Positions 8,179 to 16,331 of a stretch of DNA of 64,000 bases are shown here, in pieces. Under the pieces are notes generated by a model. The model ran no database searches, was not told the DNA's origin, and saw nothing but the letters and a program-made list of their open reading frames with translations. The position numbers and the translations under genes were made by a program. The DNA comes from Chelatococcus sambhunathii (GTDB taxonomy: Bacteria > Pseudomonadota > Alphaproteobacteria > Rhizobiales > Beijerinckiaceae). The first letter of the stretch is position 1. Each line of letters starts with the position of its first letter. The stretch spans positions 124,001 to 188,000 of the forward strand of contig NZ_LIOL01000006.1 of assembly GCF_001418005.1 (NCBI RefSeq), written 5' to 3'.

Positions 8179-8571
8179 ATGTACAGGGCCGAAACCAAGG
8201 GAATTCGCGTCACTGTCGAGCCGCGTTTCCTCGAGGATGAATCTTCGCCGCGCGACGGACGCTTTTTCTGGTCCTACACGGTCGAGATCGTCAATCTCAG
8301 CGCCGAGACGGTGCAGCTCAAGACCCGCCACTGGACGATCACCGACGGCGAGGGCCGCTCGCAGGAGGTGCACGGCCCCGGCGTCATCGGCGAGGAGCCC
8401 ATCCTTGAGCCGGGTGAGAGCTTCACCTACACCAGCGGCTGCCCCCTTTCAACGGCCCACGGCACGATGGTCGGCTCCTACGACATGATCACGCAGCGCG
8501 GCGAGCGTTTTCCCGTGGATATCCCGCTGTTCCCGCTGGACAGCCCCTATGTGCGGCGGGTCATGCATTGA
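8179..8571 (+). CDS. apaG: ApaG family protein
   Basis: 130 residues from ATG 8179. The fibronectin-III-like ApaG/DUF525 domain fills the protein: FFWSYTVEIVNLSAETVQL, RHWTITDGEG, VHGPGVIGEEPILEPGESF, and the terminal GTMVGSYDMITQRGERF. Length and motifs match the E. coli protein (125 aa). ApaG is linked to Co/Mg homeostasis and Ap4A levels, but its biochemical role is not settled. The argE gene follows after 31 bp on the same strand, so the two are likely co-transcribed. Confidence 0.93.
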   Translation: MYRAETKGIRVTVEPRFLEDESSPRDGRFFWSYTVEIVNLSAETVQLKTRHWTITDGEGRSQEVHGPGVIGEEPILEPGESFTYTSGCPLSTAHGTMVGSYDMITQRGERFPVDIPLFPLDSPYVRRVMH

Positions 8572-8602
8572 TCCTTCGCAGCAGCAACCGATCGGGCCCC
8601 GC

Positions 8603-9763
8603 ATGACCGGCACGCGCCTTTCCCCTCTCGACATGCTGGCGCGGCTCGTCGCCTTCGACACCGAGAGCGCCAAGTCCAACCTCGCGCTCGTCGAATTCGT
8701 CGCGACCTATCTCGACGGCTGGGGCGTGCGCTACATCCGCCTGCCGAACGCCACCGGCGACAAGGCGGCGCTGCTCGCCACCATCGGCCCCGCCGTGCCC
8801 GGCGGTGTTGTCCTCTCCGGCCATACCGACGTCGTGCCCGTGGCCGGCCAGGCCTGGACGAGCGATCCCTACAACCTGCGCGTCGCGGACGGGCGCGCCT
8901 ATGGCCGCGGCGCGGTGGACATGAAGGGCTTCTGCGCGCTGGCGCTCGCCCTCGTGCCCGAGTTCCTGGCTGCGGATCTCAAGCGGCCGATCCACATCTT
9001 CCTCTCCTATGACGAGGAAACGACCTGCCTCGGCGTGGCCGACGGCATCGCCTGCTTCGGCAAGGACCTGCCGCTGCCCGGCGCCGTCTTCGTCGGCGAG
9101 CCGACGGGCCTCGAGGTGGCCGATGCGCACAAGAGCGTCGTGACCTTCGAGACTGAGGTGCACGGCGTCGAGGCGCATTCCTCGAAGCCCGAGCTCGGCG
9201 CGAGCGCGGTCATGGCCGCCTGCGATCTCGTGGCGGAACTCAACCGCATGGCCGAGGACTTCGTGGCGCGCGGTGACGCGTCCGGCCGTTTCGACCCGCC
9301 CTATACGACGATCCACATCGGCACCATCGCCGGCGGCACGGCGCGCAACATCCTCGCGCGCAACTGCGCGTTCCACTGGGAGTTCCGCGGCCTGCCGGAT
9401 CTCGACCCTCAGGAGATTCCGCGCCGCTTCGCCGCGGTATCCGAGACGGTCCTCGCGCGCATGCGGCGCACGGCGCCGGCGAGCCGCATCGAAACCCTGT
9501 GCGAGGTCTCCGTTCCCGGCCTCAGGCCCGACACGGGCTCGGCCGCCGAGACGCTGGCGCTGCGCCTTGCCGGCCGCAACCGCACCATCACCGTGCCCTT
9601 CGGCACGGAGGCCGGGCACTTCCAGAACGCCGGCATCGCCACCGTCGTCTGCGGCCCGGGCACCATCGACCGGGCGCATCAGGCGGACGAATACATCACG
9701 CTCGCGGAACTAGAGGCGGGCGCCGCCTTCATGCGCGACCTGGCGCGCAGCCTCGCGCAATAG
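8603..9763 (+). CDS. argE: Acetylornithine deacetylase
   Basis: 386 residues from ATG 8603; the frame is open upstream but that start is in the right place for the family. It is an M20-type metallohydrolase that removes the acetyl group from N-acetylornithine to give ornithine. Metal and catalytic motifs: SGHTDVVPV (H74, D76), GRGAVDMKGF (D106), SYDEETTCLG (E138/E139), and GTEAGHFQNAG near the C-terminus (a His ligand). The lid-domain segment AHSSKPELG is also present. It lies convergent to the argD-argF-hslO operon. Other M20 enzymes, such as DapE, share the motifs, but the neighbourhood favours ArgE. Confidence 0.87.
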   Translation: MTGTRLSPLDMLARLVAFDTESAKSNLALVEFVATYLDGWGVRYIRLPNATGDKAALLATIGPAVPGGVVLSGHTDVVPVAGQAWTSDPYNLRVADGRAYGRGAVDMKGFCALALALVPEFLAADLKRPIHIFLSYDEETTCLGVADGIACFGKDLPLPGAVFVGEPTGLEVADAHKSVVTFETEVHGVEAHSSKPELGASAVMAACDLVAELNRMAEDFVARGDASGRFDPPYTTIHIGTIAGGTARNILARNCAFHWEFRGLPDLDPQEIPRRFAAVSETVLARMRRTAPASRIETLCEVSVPGLRPDTGSAAETLALRLAGRNRTITVPFGTEAGHFQNAGIATVVCGPGTIDRAHQADEYITLAELEAGAAFMRDLARSLAQ

Positions 9764-9769
9764 GCGACG

Positions 9770-9886
9770 TCAGCCACGCCGCTTGCGGAAGGCGAGCTTG
9801 GTCCAGCTCACACCCGGCTGGCTGAGCTTGCGCGCGACTGTCTCGTCGGCCGTGCCGCGCCGGTCCTTGCCGTCCTCAGCCGGCAT
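9770..9886 (-). CDS. Possible 38-residue basic protein overlapping the hslO end
   Basis: A short frame, MPAEDGKDRRGTADETVARK..., whose ATG lies inside the last codons of hslO and overlaps the hslO stop by 11 bp, in the pattern ATGCCGGCTGA. It is rich in Lys and Arg and has no recognisable domain. In favour: the overlap resembles the coupled starts of argF and hslO directly upstream, and the frame fills the gap before convergent argE. Against: it is very short and no family is known to me. Confidence 0.35.
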   Translation of the reverse strand: MPAEDGKDRRGTADETVARKLSQPGVSWTKLAFRKRRG

Positions 9887-10856
9887 CGGCTTCCTCGGCG
9901 ACATCGGCCGGGTCGATGTCGTAATGGCGGGAGCAGAATTCGCAGGTGATGCCGATGCGGCCGTTGTCGCCCACCATGTCGGCGCGATCCTCGGGCGAGA
10001 AACGCTTGAGCATGGCAAGGATGCGGTGAGACGAACAGCGGCAGCTCTCCTCGACCGCCTGCGGCTGGAAGACGCGAACGCCGCGCTCGTGGAAGAGGCG
10101 ATAGAGCAGTTGCTCGCGCGTCAACGTCGGATCGAGCAGTTCGTGGTCCTCGACGGTGGAGACGAGGAGCTTGGCCTCCACCCAGGCGTCGTCCTCGTCC
10201 GGCCCGGCCGCCGGATTGTGCCCCTCAGGCGCATCGCCGGGATCGAGGTCCGGCCGGCGCATGCGCTCGACCGAGCGCGGCAGGAACTGCACCATGAGGC
10301 CACCGGCCCGCCAAGCATGATCGCCGCCCCCCATCGCCTCGCCGACAGCGAGGCGCACGAGCGTCGGGATCTGCTCGGACTGGCGGAAGTACTGGTGCGC
10401 CGCCTCTTCGAAGCTCTGCCCCTCGAGCGCCACCACGCCCTGATAGCGGTTCATGTCGCCGCCCTGGTCGATGGTGAGGGCAAGATGGCCGTGGCCGATG
10501 AGGTCTCCCGTCGCCGTCGCGCGCGCGGCGATAGCCGCCTCGAGGCGCGCGGCATCGAAGCGGGCGCAGGCGCGCAGCCGGCCCGGCGCGTCGAAATCGA
10601 CGATGACCATGTCGACCGGCCCGTCGCTGCGCGTCTGCAGCTGGAAGCGGCCATCGAGCTTGAGAGCCGAACCGAGCAGCGCCGTCAGCACTAAGGCTTC
10701 GCCGACCACGCGCGAGACAGGGGGGGGATAGTCGTGGCGTGCGATGATCGTGTCGACGCTCGTCCCGAGGCTGGCGACGCGGCCGCGCACGTCGAGCCCC
10801 TCCACCGCGAAGGGCAAGACGCGGTCGTCGCCGGCCGGCGGCGCAGCCATGTCCAT
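9876..10856 (-). CDS. hslO: Redox-regulated chaperone Hsp33
   Basis: 326 residues. Hsp33 is a cytoplasmic holdase that releases zinc and unfolds its C-terminal switch under oxidative stress. The zinc-binding cysteines are intact: C272 and C274 (SCRCSSHRIL), C305 and C308 (ITCEFCSRHY). The N-terminal core carries the usual DYPPPVSRVVGEALVLTALL region. The start ATG overlaps the argF stop as TAATG, so its translation is coupled to argF. This position, last or next-to-last in an arginine operon, is odd for a stress chaperone but sequence-wise clear. Confidence 0.95.
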   Translation of the reverse strand: MDMAAPPAGDDRVLPFAVEGLDVRGRVASLGTSVDTIIARHDYPPPVSRVVGEALVLTALLGSALKLDGRFQLQTRSDGPVDMVIVDFDAPGRLRACARFDAARLEAAIAARATATGDLIGHGHLALTIDQGGDMNRYQGVVALEGQSFEEAAHQYFRQSEQIPTLVRLAVGEAMGGGDHAWRAGGLMVQFLPRSVERMRRPDLDPGDAPEGHNPAAGPDEDDAWVEAKLLVSTVEDHELLDPTLTREQLLYRLFHERGVRVFQPQAVEESCRCSSHRILAMLKRFSPEDRADMVGDNGRIGITCEFCSRHYDIDPADVAEEADAG

Positions 10857-11785
10857 TACGCGATTGCTCCCAGACACCAAGCCAGAATACCCTTTTGTGC
10901 ATGGAGGCGGTTCTCCGCCTCGTCGAAGACGACCGAAGCCGGCCCGTCCATCACCTCGTCCGTCACCTCCTCGCCGCGGTGCGCCGGCAGGCAGTGCATG
11001 AAAATGGCATCCCTGGCGGCAGCGGCCATCAGCTTGCCGTTGACCTGATAGGGCCTCAGCAGGTTGTGGCGGCGGCCTTCGTCCTCGTCACCCATGGACA
11101 CCCAGCAGTCGGTGACTACCGCATCGGCCCCCTCCACTGCTGCGAAGGGGTCGCTCGTGACATTGACGCGCGCGCCCTCCCGCCGGGCGAAGGCGATGAC
11201 CTCCTCGGGCGGGGCGAGCTCCGGCGGGCTCGCGATGTTGAGCGTGAAATCGAGCCGCGCCGCGGCGTGCACCCAGGAGGCGAGCACGTTGTTGGCATCA
11301 CCCGACCAGGCGACCGTGCGGCCCGTGATCGGGCCGCGATGCTCTTCAAAGGTCAGCACGTCGGCCATGATCTGGCAGGGATGCGAACGCTTCGTCAGCC
11401 CGTTGATCACCGGCACGTCGGCATGGCGGGCGAGCTCCAGCATCGCCTCGTGATCGAGGATGCGGATCATGATGGCATCGACATAGCGCGACAGAACGCG
11501 CGCCGTATCGGCAATGGTCTCGCCGCGGCCAAGCTGCATCTCCTTGCCCGTCAGCATCAGGGGCTCGCCACCGAGTTCGCGCATGGCGAGGTCGAAGGAG
11601 ACGCGCGTGCGCGTCGACGGCTTGTCGAAGATCATGGCCAGCACCTTGCCGGCGAGCGGCTTCTCCTTCGGCGGCTGGCCTTTGCGGCGCCCGGCCTTCA
11701 GCGCGGCGCTGGCGTCGAGCACCTGGCGCAGGTCGTCTTGCGTGAAATCGGTGAGGTCGAGGAAGTGGCGCACGGAGCCGCTCAT
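10856..11785 (-). CDS. argF: Ornithine carbamoyltransferase
   Basis: 309 residues from ATG 11785, which overlaps the argD stop as TGATG-type coupling (an in-frame GTG lies one codon earlier). Catalyses carbamoyl phosphate plus ornithine to citrulline. Motifs: STRTR at residues 57-61 for carbamoyl phosphate, [11 protein letters not shown], and the ornithine-binding [11 protein letters not shown]. Length is normal for the family. It stands between argD and hslO in a tightly overlapping operon, and argE is close by, so three steps of arginine synthesis are grouped here. Confidence 0.96.
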   Translation of the reverse strand: MSGSVRHFLDLTDFTQDDLRQVLDASAALKAGRRKGQPPKEKPLAGKVLAMIFDKPSTRTRVSFDLAMRELGGEPLMLTGKEMQLGRGETIADTARVLSRYVDAIMIRILDHEAMLELARHADVPVINGLTKRSHPCQIMADVLTFEEHRGPITGRTVAWSGDANNVLASWVHAAARLDFTLNIASPPELAPPEEVIAFARREGARVNVTSDPFAAVEGADAVVTDCWVSMGDEDEGRRHNLLRPYQVNGKLMAAAARDAIFMHCLPAHRGEEVTDEVMDGPASVVFDEAENRLHAQKGILAWCLGAIA

Positions 11786-12984
11786 CACGCCGCTCCCTTC
11801 TCGACCGAGCGGGCGGCCTCGACGGCGGCGGCGGTCGCCTCCAGGCGTTCCAGCGCCTCGCTCACCTCGGCCTCGCCGATGGTGAGCGGCGGCAGCAGCC
11901 GCACCACGTTATCGCCGGCGCCGATGACGATGAGCCTGTTGGCCCGCGCCGCATCGACGAATTCCGTATTCGGCACGGCCAGCTTGAGGCCGAGCATCAG
12001 CCCCTCGCCGCGCACCTCGGCGATGACACCAGGATGCCTGTCCTTGAGCGCGGCAAGGCGCTGCTTGAGGAGCAGGCCGGTCCGCGCCACCTGATCGAGG
12101 AAGCCGGGCGCCAGCACCACGTCGAGCACCGCATTTCCGACCGCCATGGCGAGCGGATTGCCGCCGAAGGTTGTGCCGTGAACGCCATAGGTCATGCCGC
12201 TCGCCGCCTCGGCGGTGGCGAGGCAGGCACCCATGGGGAAGCCGCCGCCGATGCCCTTGGCCACCGCCATGATGTCCGGCGTGATGCCGGCCCATTCGTG
12301 CGCGAAGAGCTTGCCCGTGCGGCCGACGCCGCTCTGCACCTCGTCGAGGATGAGGAGGAGGCCCCGCTCGTCGCAGAATTTGCGCAGGCGGCGCAACGCC
12401 TCGGGCGCGACGGCGCGGATGCCGCCCTCGCCCTGGATCGGCTCGATGAGGATGGCGCCGGTCTGCGGGCCGACGACGGCCTCGAGCGCCTCCCAGTCGC
12501 CGAAGGCGACCTGGTCGAAGCCTTCGACCTTGGGGCCGAAGCCCTCGAGATATTTCTTCTGGCCGCCGGCGGCGATGGTCGCCAGCGTGCGGCCGTGGAA
12601 GGCGCCCTCGAAGGTGACGATGTGGAAGCGCTCGGGCTGGCCCTTGGACGAATGGTAGCGCCGGGCCATCTTGATGGCGCATTCCAGCGCCTCGGCGCCG
12701 GAATTGGTGAAGAAGACATTGTCGGCGAAAGTCGCATCGACCAGCCGCTGGGCGAGCCGCTCGCCCTCGGGGATGCGCACGAGGTTCGACGTGTGCCAGA
12801 GCTTGCCGGCCTGCGCGGTCAACGCCTCGACGAGATGCGGATGGCAATGGCCGAGGGCGTTGACAGCGATGCCGGCGCCGAAATCGAGGTATCGCTCGCC
12901 GCTTCGCGTCACGAGCCACGCGCCCTCGCCCTTCTCGAATTCGATGTCGGCCCGCGCATAGGTCTGCAGAAGCGGCGAAGTCAC
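11785..12984 (-). CDS. argD: Acetylornithine aminotransferase (class III, PLP-dependent)
   Basis: 399 residues from GTG 12984. The frame is open for another 77 codons, but family alignment ([20 protein letters not shown] as the N-terminus), a purine-rich RBS (ggaga) and the promoter found at 13083-13110 favour this start. It converts N-acetylglutamate semialdehyde to N-acetylornithine. PLP signatures: [27 protein letters not shown] (D214), and K243 in [14 protein letters not shown] as the Schiff-base lysine. First gene of argD-argF-hslO. Confidence 0.94.
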   Translation of the reverse strand: MTSPLLQTYARADIEFEKGEGAWLVTRSGERYLDFGAGIAVNALGHCHPHLVEALTAQAGKLWHTSNLVRIPEGERLAQRLVDATFADNVFFTNSGAEALECAIKMARRYHSSKGQPERFHIVTFEGAFHGRTLATIAAGGQKKYLEGFGPKVEGFDQVAFGDWEALEAVVGPQTGAILIEPIQGEGGIRAVAPEALRRLRKFCDERGLLLILDEVQSGVGRTGKLFAHEWAGITPDIMAVAKGIGGGFPMGACLATAEAASGMTYGVHGTTFGGNPLAMAVGNAVLDVVLAPGFLDQVARTGLLLKQRLAALKDRHPGVIAEVRGEGLMLGLKLAVPNTEFVDAARANRLIVIGAGDNVVRLLPPLTIGEAEVSEALERLEATAAAVEAARSVEKGAA

Positions 12985-13031
12985 GTCTCTCGTCTCCGCG
13001 ATGAGGCGCCGGCCTGCCGCCGGACGCCTCG

Positions 13032-13074
13032 GATTTTCCCGAAAATCAAAGTGCCGCCCGGGCAGGGGCGGCAC
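13032..13074 (-). promoter_or_regulatory. Structured 5' leader of argD (two hairpins)
   Basis: On the minus-strand transcript the first hairpin is GTGCCGCC/GGCGGCAC (8 bp, 8-nt loop, 13051-13074). It is followed by TTT and then by a second perfect hairpin GATTTTC-GG-GAAAATC (13032-13047). A GC hairpin followed by U-rich sequence resembles an intrinsic terminator or attenuator. It would begin within a few nucleotides of the predicted transcript start, which is unusual for an attenuator, so a role in RNA stability or start-site control is also possible. Confidence 0.45.
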
Positions 13075-13082
13075 CGTCCACA

Positions 13083-13110
13083 ATTTTAGATGGGTCACAG
13101 GGACTGTCAA
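13083..13110 (-). promoter_or_regulatory. Predicted sigma-70 promoter of argD-argF-hslO
   Basis: On the minus strand, TTGACA (13110-13105), a 16-bp spacer, then TAAAAT (13088-13083). The -35 is a perfect consensus match and the -10 matches five of six. It points at argD, with an expected start near 13076 and a leader of about 90 nt. Confidence 0.65.
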
Positions 13111-13111
13111 T

Positions 13112-13124
13112 TCAATCGCATTGA
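13112..13124. promoter_or_regulatory. Operator-like palindrome next to the argD -35 box
   Basis: TCAAT-CGC-ATTGA is a perfect inverted repeat ending 1 bp upstream of the -35 hexamer of the argD promoter. Position and symmetry suit a dimeric regulator. The regulator is unknown; it could serve argD, gcrA or both. Confidence 0.4.
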
Positions 13125-13355
13125 TACGATCGATCAGCCGGCGCCCGATTGCTGTCACGATCTTGGGGAAAACGCAGATCGGCCGGCGCGAAGCCTTGCT
13201 CGTGCCTTCCCTCATATTGTAGCTTCCGAGCCACAGACCACGACATATCGTGTGGCCAATTCCCTATCGGCGCTACCTGCAGCAGGATGCGACGAGGCGA
13301 GAGCCTCTTTCGCGCTCCCCTTGCGCGCGCCGGAACGAGCCGGGCGGAGAGAGCG

Positions 13356-13901
13356 ATGAGCGATCAGAGCAATACCTGGAGCGACGAGCGGGTGGAGCTG
13401 CTGCGCAAGCTCTGGACCGAAGGCCTTAGCGCCAGCCAGATCGCCGCCGAGCTCGGCGGCGTGACGCGCAATGCCGTCATCGGCAAGGTGCATCGCCTCG
13501 GGCTTTCCGGCCGCGCCAAGTCGGCGGCACCGGCGGCCTCCCGGCCGCGGAAGGCCGCGCACACACGCAGCCCGAGCCATCCTATGACGCAGCCATCGGG
13601 CCAGACCGTCGTGCGCGGCAACACAGCCCTCGCCGCGGCGCCCGAGCTCGAGACCGAGGCGGTGCCGCAGGAACAGTTCCAGCCCCAGGACGAGGTGGTC
13701 GTGCCGCTGAGCGAGCGCGTGACCATCATGGAGCTGCGGGAAGCCATGTGCCGCTGGCCGATGGGTGACCCGACGACGCCGGACTTCCGCTTCTGCGGCG
13801 CGCGCTCCCTCCTCGGCATGCCCTATTGCGCGCACCATGCGCGCATCGCCTACCAGCCGGCGGCGGACCGTCGGCGCGAGAAGAAGGTGATGCGCTCCTG
13901 A
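13356..13901 (+). CDS. gcrA: Cell cycle regulator GcrA
   Basis: 181 residues from ATG 13356. The N-terminal HTH-like domain TWSDERVELLRKLWTEGLSA, then SQIAAELGGVTRNAVIGKVHRLGLSGR, is the GcrA signature; the linker (60-125) is rich in Pro, Gln and Glu; the C-terminal domain CRWPMGDPTTPDFRFCGA...YCAHHARIAY binds sigma-70 region 2 in Caulobacter. In that family GcrA joins the housekeeping polymerase holoenzyme and activates cell-cycle genes at methylated GANTC promoters. It is monocistronic, with a strong hairpin right after the stop, and divergent from argD. Confidence 0.95.
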   Translation: MSDQSNTWSDERVELLRKLWTEGLSASQIAAELGGVTRNAVIGKVHRLGLSGRAKSAAPAASRPRKAAHTRSPSHPMTQPSGQTVVRGNTALAAAPELETEAVPQEQFQPQDEVVVPLSERVTIMELREAMCRWPMGDPTTPDFRFCGARSLLGMPYCAHHARIAYQPAADRRREKKVMRS

Positions 13902-13913
13902 CCGGGGACAGAA

Positions 13914-13964
13914 GCGGCCAGCAAAGAGGCCGGAGCGGGCCGCTCCGGCCTCTTTGCTGGCCGC
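13914..13964. terminator. Bidirectional hairpin between gcrA and phoB
   Basis: A perfect 24-bp inverted repeat with a 3-nt loop: arm 1 at 13914-13937 (begins GCGGCCAGC, ends CCGGAGCG), arm 2 at 13941-13964. It sits between the convergent stops of gcrA and phoB, 12 bp after gcrA, and can end transcription from both sides. There is no T-run, so the mechanism may be stalling or mRNA 3' protection rather than classical intrinsic termination. Confidence 0.75.
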
Positions 13965-13991
13965 ACCGGGGGATGGCGGCAGCATCGCGCT

Positions 13992-14693
13992 TCACTCCGC
14001 GTGCGAAAAGGTCTCGTCGAAGGAATAGCCGGCGCCGCGCACCGTGCGGATCGGGTCCGGCTTGCGGGCCCGGTTGATGGCTTTGCGCAGGCGTCCGACA
14101 TGCACGTCCACCGTGCGCTCGTCGATATAGACGTCGTGGCCCCAGACGCCGTCGAGCAACTGCTCGCGCGTGAAGACACGGCCGGGGCTCTGCATCAGGA
14201 ACTCGAGCAGCTTGAACTCGGTGGGGCCGAGGTGAAGCTCGCGGCCAGAACGGCGTACGCGCCGGGTCTCGCGGTCGAGCTCGATATCGCCGGCGGTGAG
14301 CACGGTGGCCACATGGCCCGGCTTGGCGCGGCGCAGCAGGGCACGCACGCGCGCCAGGAGCTCCGGTACGGAGAAGGGCTTGACGACGTAATCGTCCGCG
14401 CCGGTCGCGAGACCGCGCACGCGCTCGCCCTCCTCGCCCCGGGCGGTGAGCATGATGACGGGCAGCCGTTCCGTTTCCCGGCGGGCACGCAAGCGCCGGC
14501 ATAGCTCGATGCCGGACAGTCCCGGCAGCATCCAGTCGAGCAGCACGAGGTCCGGGACCTGCTCGCGCAGGCGCACCTCGGCCTCGTCACCGCGCGCGAC
14601 GGCATCGACGGTATAGCCTTCGGCCTCGAGGTTGTAGCGCAGGAGGAGTGTGAGCGGCTCTTCGTCTTCGACGATGAGGATACGGGGTCCCAT
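13992..14693 (-). CDS. phoB: Phosphate regulon response regulator PhoB
   Basis: 233 residues from ATG 14693, with ggaagga as RBS. The receiver domain has D10/E11, the phosphoacceptor D53 (LLDWMLPGLSG), T83 and K105 (DYVVKPFS); the C-terminal winged helix ends DERTVDVHVGRLRKAI...VRGAGYSFDE, typical of the OmpR/PhoB group. Phosphorylated PhoB binds Pho boxes such as the one before pstS. It is the last gene of phoR-pstSCAB-phoU-phoB. Confidence 0.96.
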   Translation of the reverse strand: MGPRILIVEDEEPLTLLLRYNLEAEGYTVDAVARGDEAEVRLREQVPDLVLLDWMLPGLSGIELCRRLRARRETERLPVIMLTARGEEGERVRGLATGADDYVVKPFSVPELLARVRALLRRAKPGHVATVLTAGDIELDRETRRVRRSGRELHLGPTEFKLLEFLMQSPGRVFTREQLLDGVWGHDVYIDERTVDVHVGRLRKAINRARKPDPIRTVRGAGYSFDETFSHAE

Positions 14694-14731
14694 CGGTCCT
14701 TCCGTGGTGGACGCTGGCGCGTGATCGACAC

Positions 14732-15451
14732 TTACTGCCGGCCGGAGACCGGCACGGTGGTGAAGCTCGAGTCGTCGCTCTTCGGCCGTTCGGCGGCGAG
14801 CGGCTTTCCGGTGACAAGATAGTGGATGGTCTCGGCGATGTTGGTGGTGTGGTCGCCGATGCGCTCGATGTTCTTGGCGAGGAACAGGAGATGCGTGCAG
14901 AAGCTGATGTTGCGCGGGTCTTCCATCATGTAGGTCAGCAGTTCGCGAAAGATCGAGGTGTAGAGCGCGTCGATGCGATCGTCGCGCTGCCACACGTCGA
15001 GCGCGCGGGCCGTGTCCTTCTGCGCATAGGCGTCGAGCACATCCTTGAGCTGGGCCTGCACGAGGTCGCTCATGTGCTGCACGCCACCGACGATCTTCTG
15101 CGGCTGCATCTCGTTGCTGATGGCGACGACACGCTTGGCGGTGTTCTTGGCGAGGTCGCCGACGCGCTCGATATCGCCCGCCACGCGGATGGCGGAGACG
15201 ATCTCGCGCAGGTCGACCGCCATCGGCTGGCGCTTGGCGATGGTGAGCACGGCGCGTTCCTCGACGTCGTGTTGCAGGGCATCGAGCCGCTCGTCGACGG
15301 CGATAACCGCCTGGGCGAGGGCTGCATCGCGCCGCACGAGGGCTATCGTCGCATCGCCCAGCATCTTCTCGGCGATGCCACCCATCTCGGCGATCTTGCT
15401 GCGCAGGGTATCGAGCTCGACGTCGTACGAGCTGACGATATGATCGGTCAT
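14732..15451 (-). CDS. phoU: Phosphate signalling protein PhoU
   Basis: 239 residues from ATG 15451; aagga sits about 9 nt upstream, so the TTG three codons earlier is less likely. It is all-helical with two PhoU repeats; the metal-binding helices RVAGDIERVGDLAKNTAKR and FLAKNIERIGDHTTNIAE are conserved, including their E-x3-D acidic residues. PhoU links the Pst transporter to PhoR and holds the regulon off when phosphate is plentiful. It lies 29 bp after pstB and 38 bp before phoB. Confidence 0.96.
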   Translation of the reverse strand: MTDHIVSSYDVELDTLRSKIAEMGGIAEKMLGDATIALVRRDAALAQAVIAVDERLDALQHDVEERAVLTIAKRQPMAVDLREIVSAIRVAGDIERVGDLAKNTAKRVVAISNEMQPQKIVGGVQHMSDLVQAQLKDVLDAYAQKDTARALDVWQRDDRIDALYTSIFRELLTYMMEDPRNISFCTHLLFLAKNIERIGDHTTNIAETIHYLVTGKPLAAERPKSDDSSFTTVPVSGRQ

Positions 15452-15480
15452 CGTCGGCAATCCTTGTTGCTGCGGCAGCC

Positions 15481-16302
15481 TCAGCCGAAGCGCCCAGTGA
15501 TGTAGTCTTGCGTCCGCTTGTCCTGCGGCGCCGTGAAGATCTGCTCCGTCGGCCCCTCTTCCACGAGCTTGCCGAGGTGGAAGAACGCCGTGCGCTGCGA
15601 GACGCGGGCCGCCTGCTGCATCGAGTGCGTGACGATGACGATGGTGTAGTTCTCGCGCAATTCGTCGATCAACTCCTCGATCTTTGCCGTGGCGATGGGA
15701 TCAAGCGCCGAACACGGCTCGTCCATGAGGATGACCTCGGGATTGACGGCGATGGCACGGGCGATGCACAGGCGCTGCTGCTGGCCGCCGGAGAGGCCGG
15801 TGCCCGGCGAGGCGAGACGGTCCTTCACCTCCTCATAGAGACCGGCGCGCTTGAGGCTCATGGTGACGACCTCGTCGAGGTCGGCCTTGGAGCTCGTGAG
15901 CCCGTGGATGCGCGGCCCGTAGGCGACGTTCTCGTAGATCGACTTGGGGAAGGGGTTCGGCTTCTGGAACACCATGCCGACCTTCGCCCGCAACTGCACC
16001 GGGTCGAGATTCCGGTCATAGATGTCGCTGCCGTCGATCTCGATGCGGCCGCTGACGCGGCAGATCGATATCGTGTCGTTCATCCGGTTGATGCAGCGTA
16101 GGAAGGTGGACTTGCCGCAGCCGGACGGGCCGATGAAGGCGGTGACCGCCTTCTCAGGAATGTCAATCGAGACATCGTGCAAGGCGTGCTTGTCGGCGTA
16201 ATAGACGTTGACCTCGCGGGCCACGACCTTCGTCGCTGCCTCGTCCGCGACTTCGGCCACCGTGGCCTTCGCCAGCTCGATGTTCGGCATCGTCGTCATC
16301 AT
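15481..16302 (-). CDS. pstB: Phosphate ABC transporter ATP-binding protein PstB
   Basis: 273 residues from ATG 16302 (gggag upstream; ATGs at 16299 and 16290 are also possible). Walker [10 protein letters not shown] at residues 58-66, signature [16 protein letters not shown], Walker [14 protein letters not shown] and a switch His ([10 protein letters not shown]). PstB drives the high-affinity phosphate importer. The gene follows pstA by 29 bp. Confidence 0.97.
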   Translation of the reverse strand: MMTTMPNIELAKATVAEVADEAATKVVAREVNVYYADKHALHDVSIDIPEKAVTAFIGPSGCGKSTFLRCINRMNDTISICRVSGRIEIDGSDIYDRNLDPVQLRAKVGMVFQKPNPFPKSIYENVAYGPRIHGLTSSKADLDEVVTMSLKRAGLYEEVKDRLASPGTGLSGGQQQRLCIARAIAVNPEVILMDEPCSALDPIATAKIEELIDELRENYTIVIVTHSMQQAARVSQRTAFFHLGKLVEEGPTEQIFTAPQDKRTQDYITGRFG

Positions 16303-16331
16303 TGAGAACTCCCTTCGGCCCGCGACGCGGC

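Larger units (their letters stand above)
12985..13355. other. argD/gcrA divergent intergenic region
   Basis: 371 bp without a convincing gene. Reading outward from gcrA it holds the argD promoter, a palindrome beside the -35 box, and two leader hairpins (listed separately). Closer to gcrA there is a short inverted repeat CACGA-CATA-TCGTG near 13239-13252. I found no GANTC (CcrM) site in the stretch, although gcrA regulation is tied to CcrM methylation in Caulobacter. I could not place a gcrA promoter. Confidence 0.6.

Noticed and set aside
12985-13215. N-terminal extension of argD by 77 codons
   Set aside because: The predicted promoter and leader hairpins lie inside it, and the family N-terminus begins at GTG 12984.
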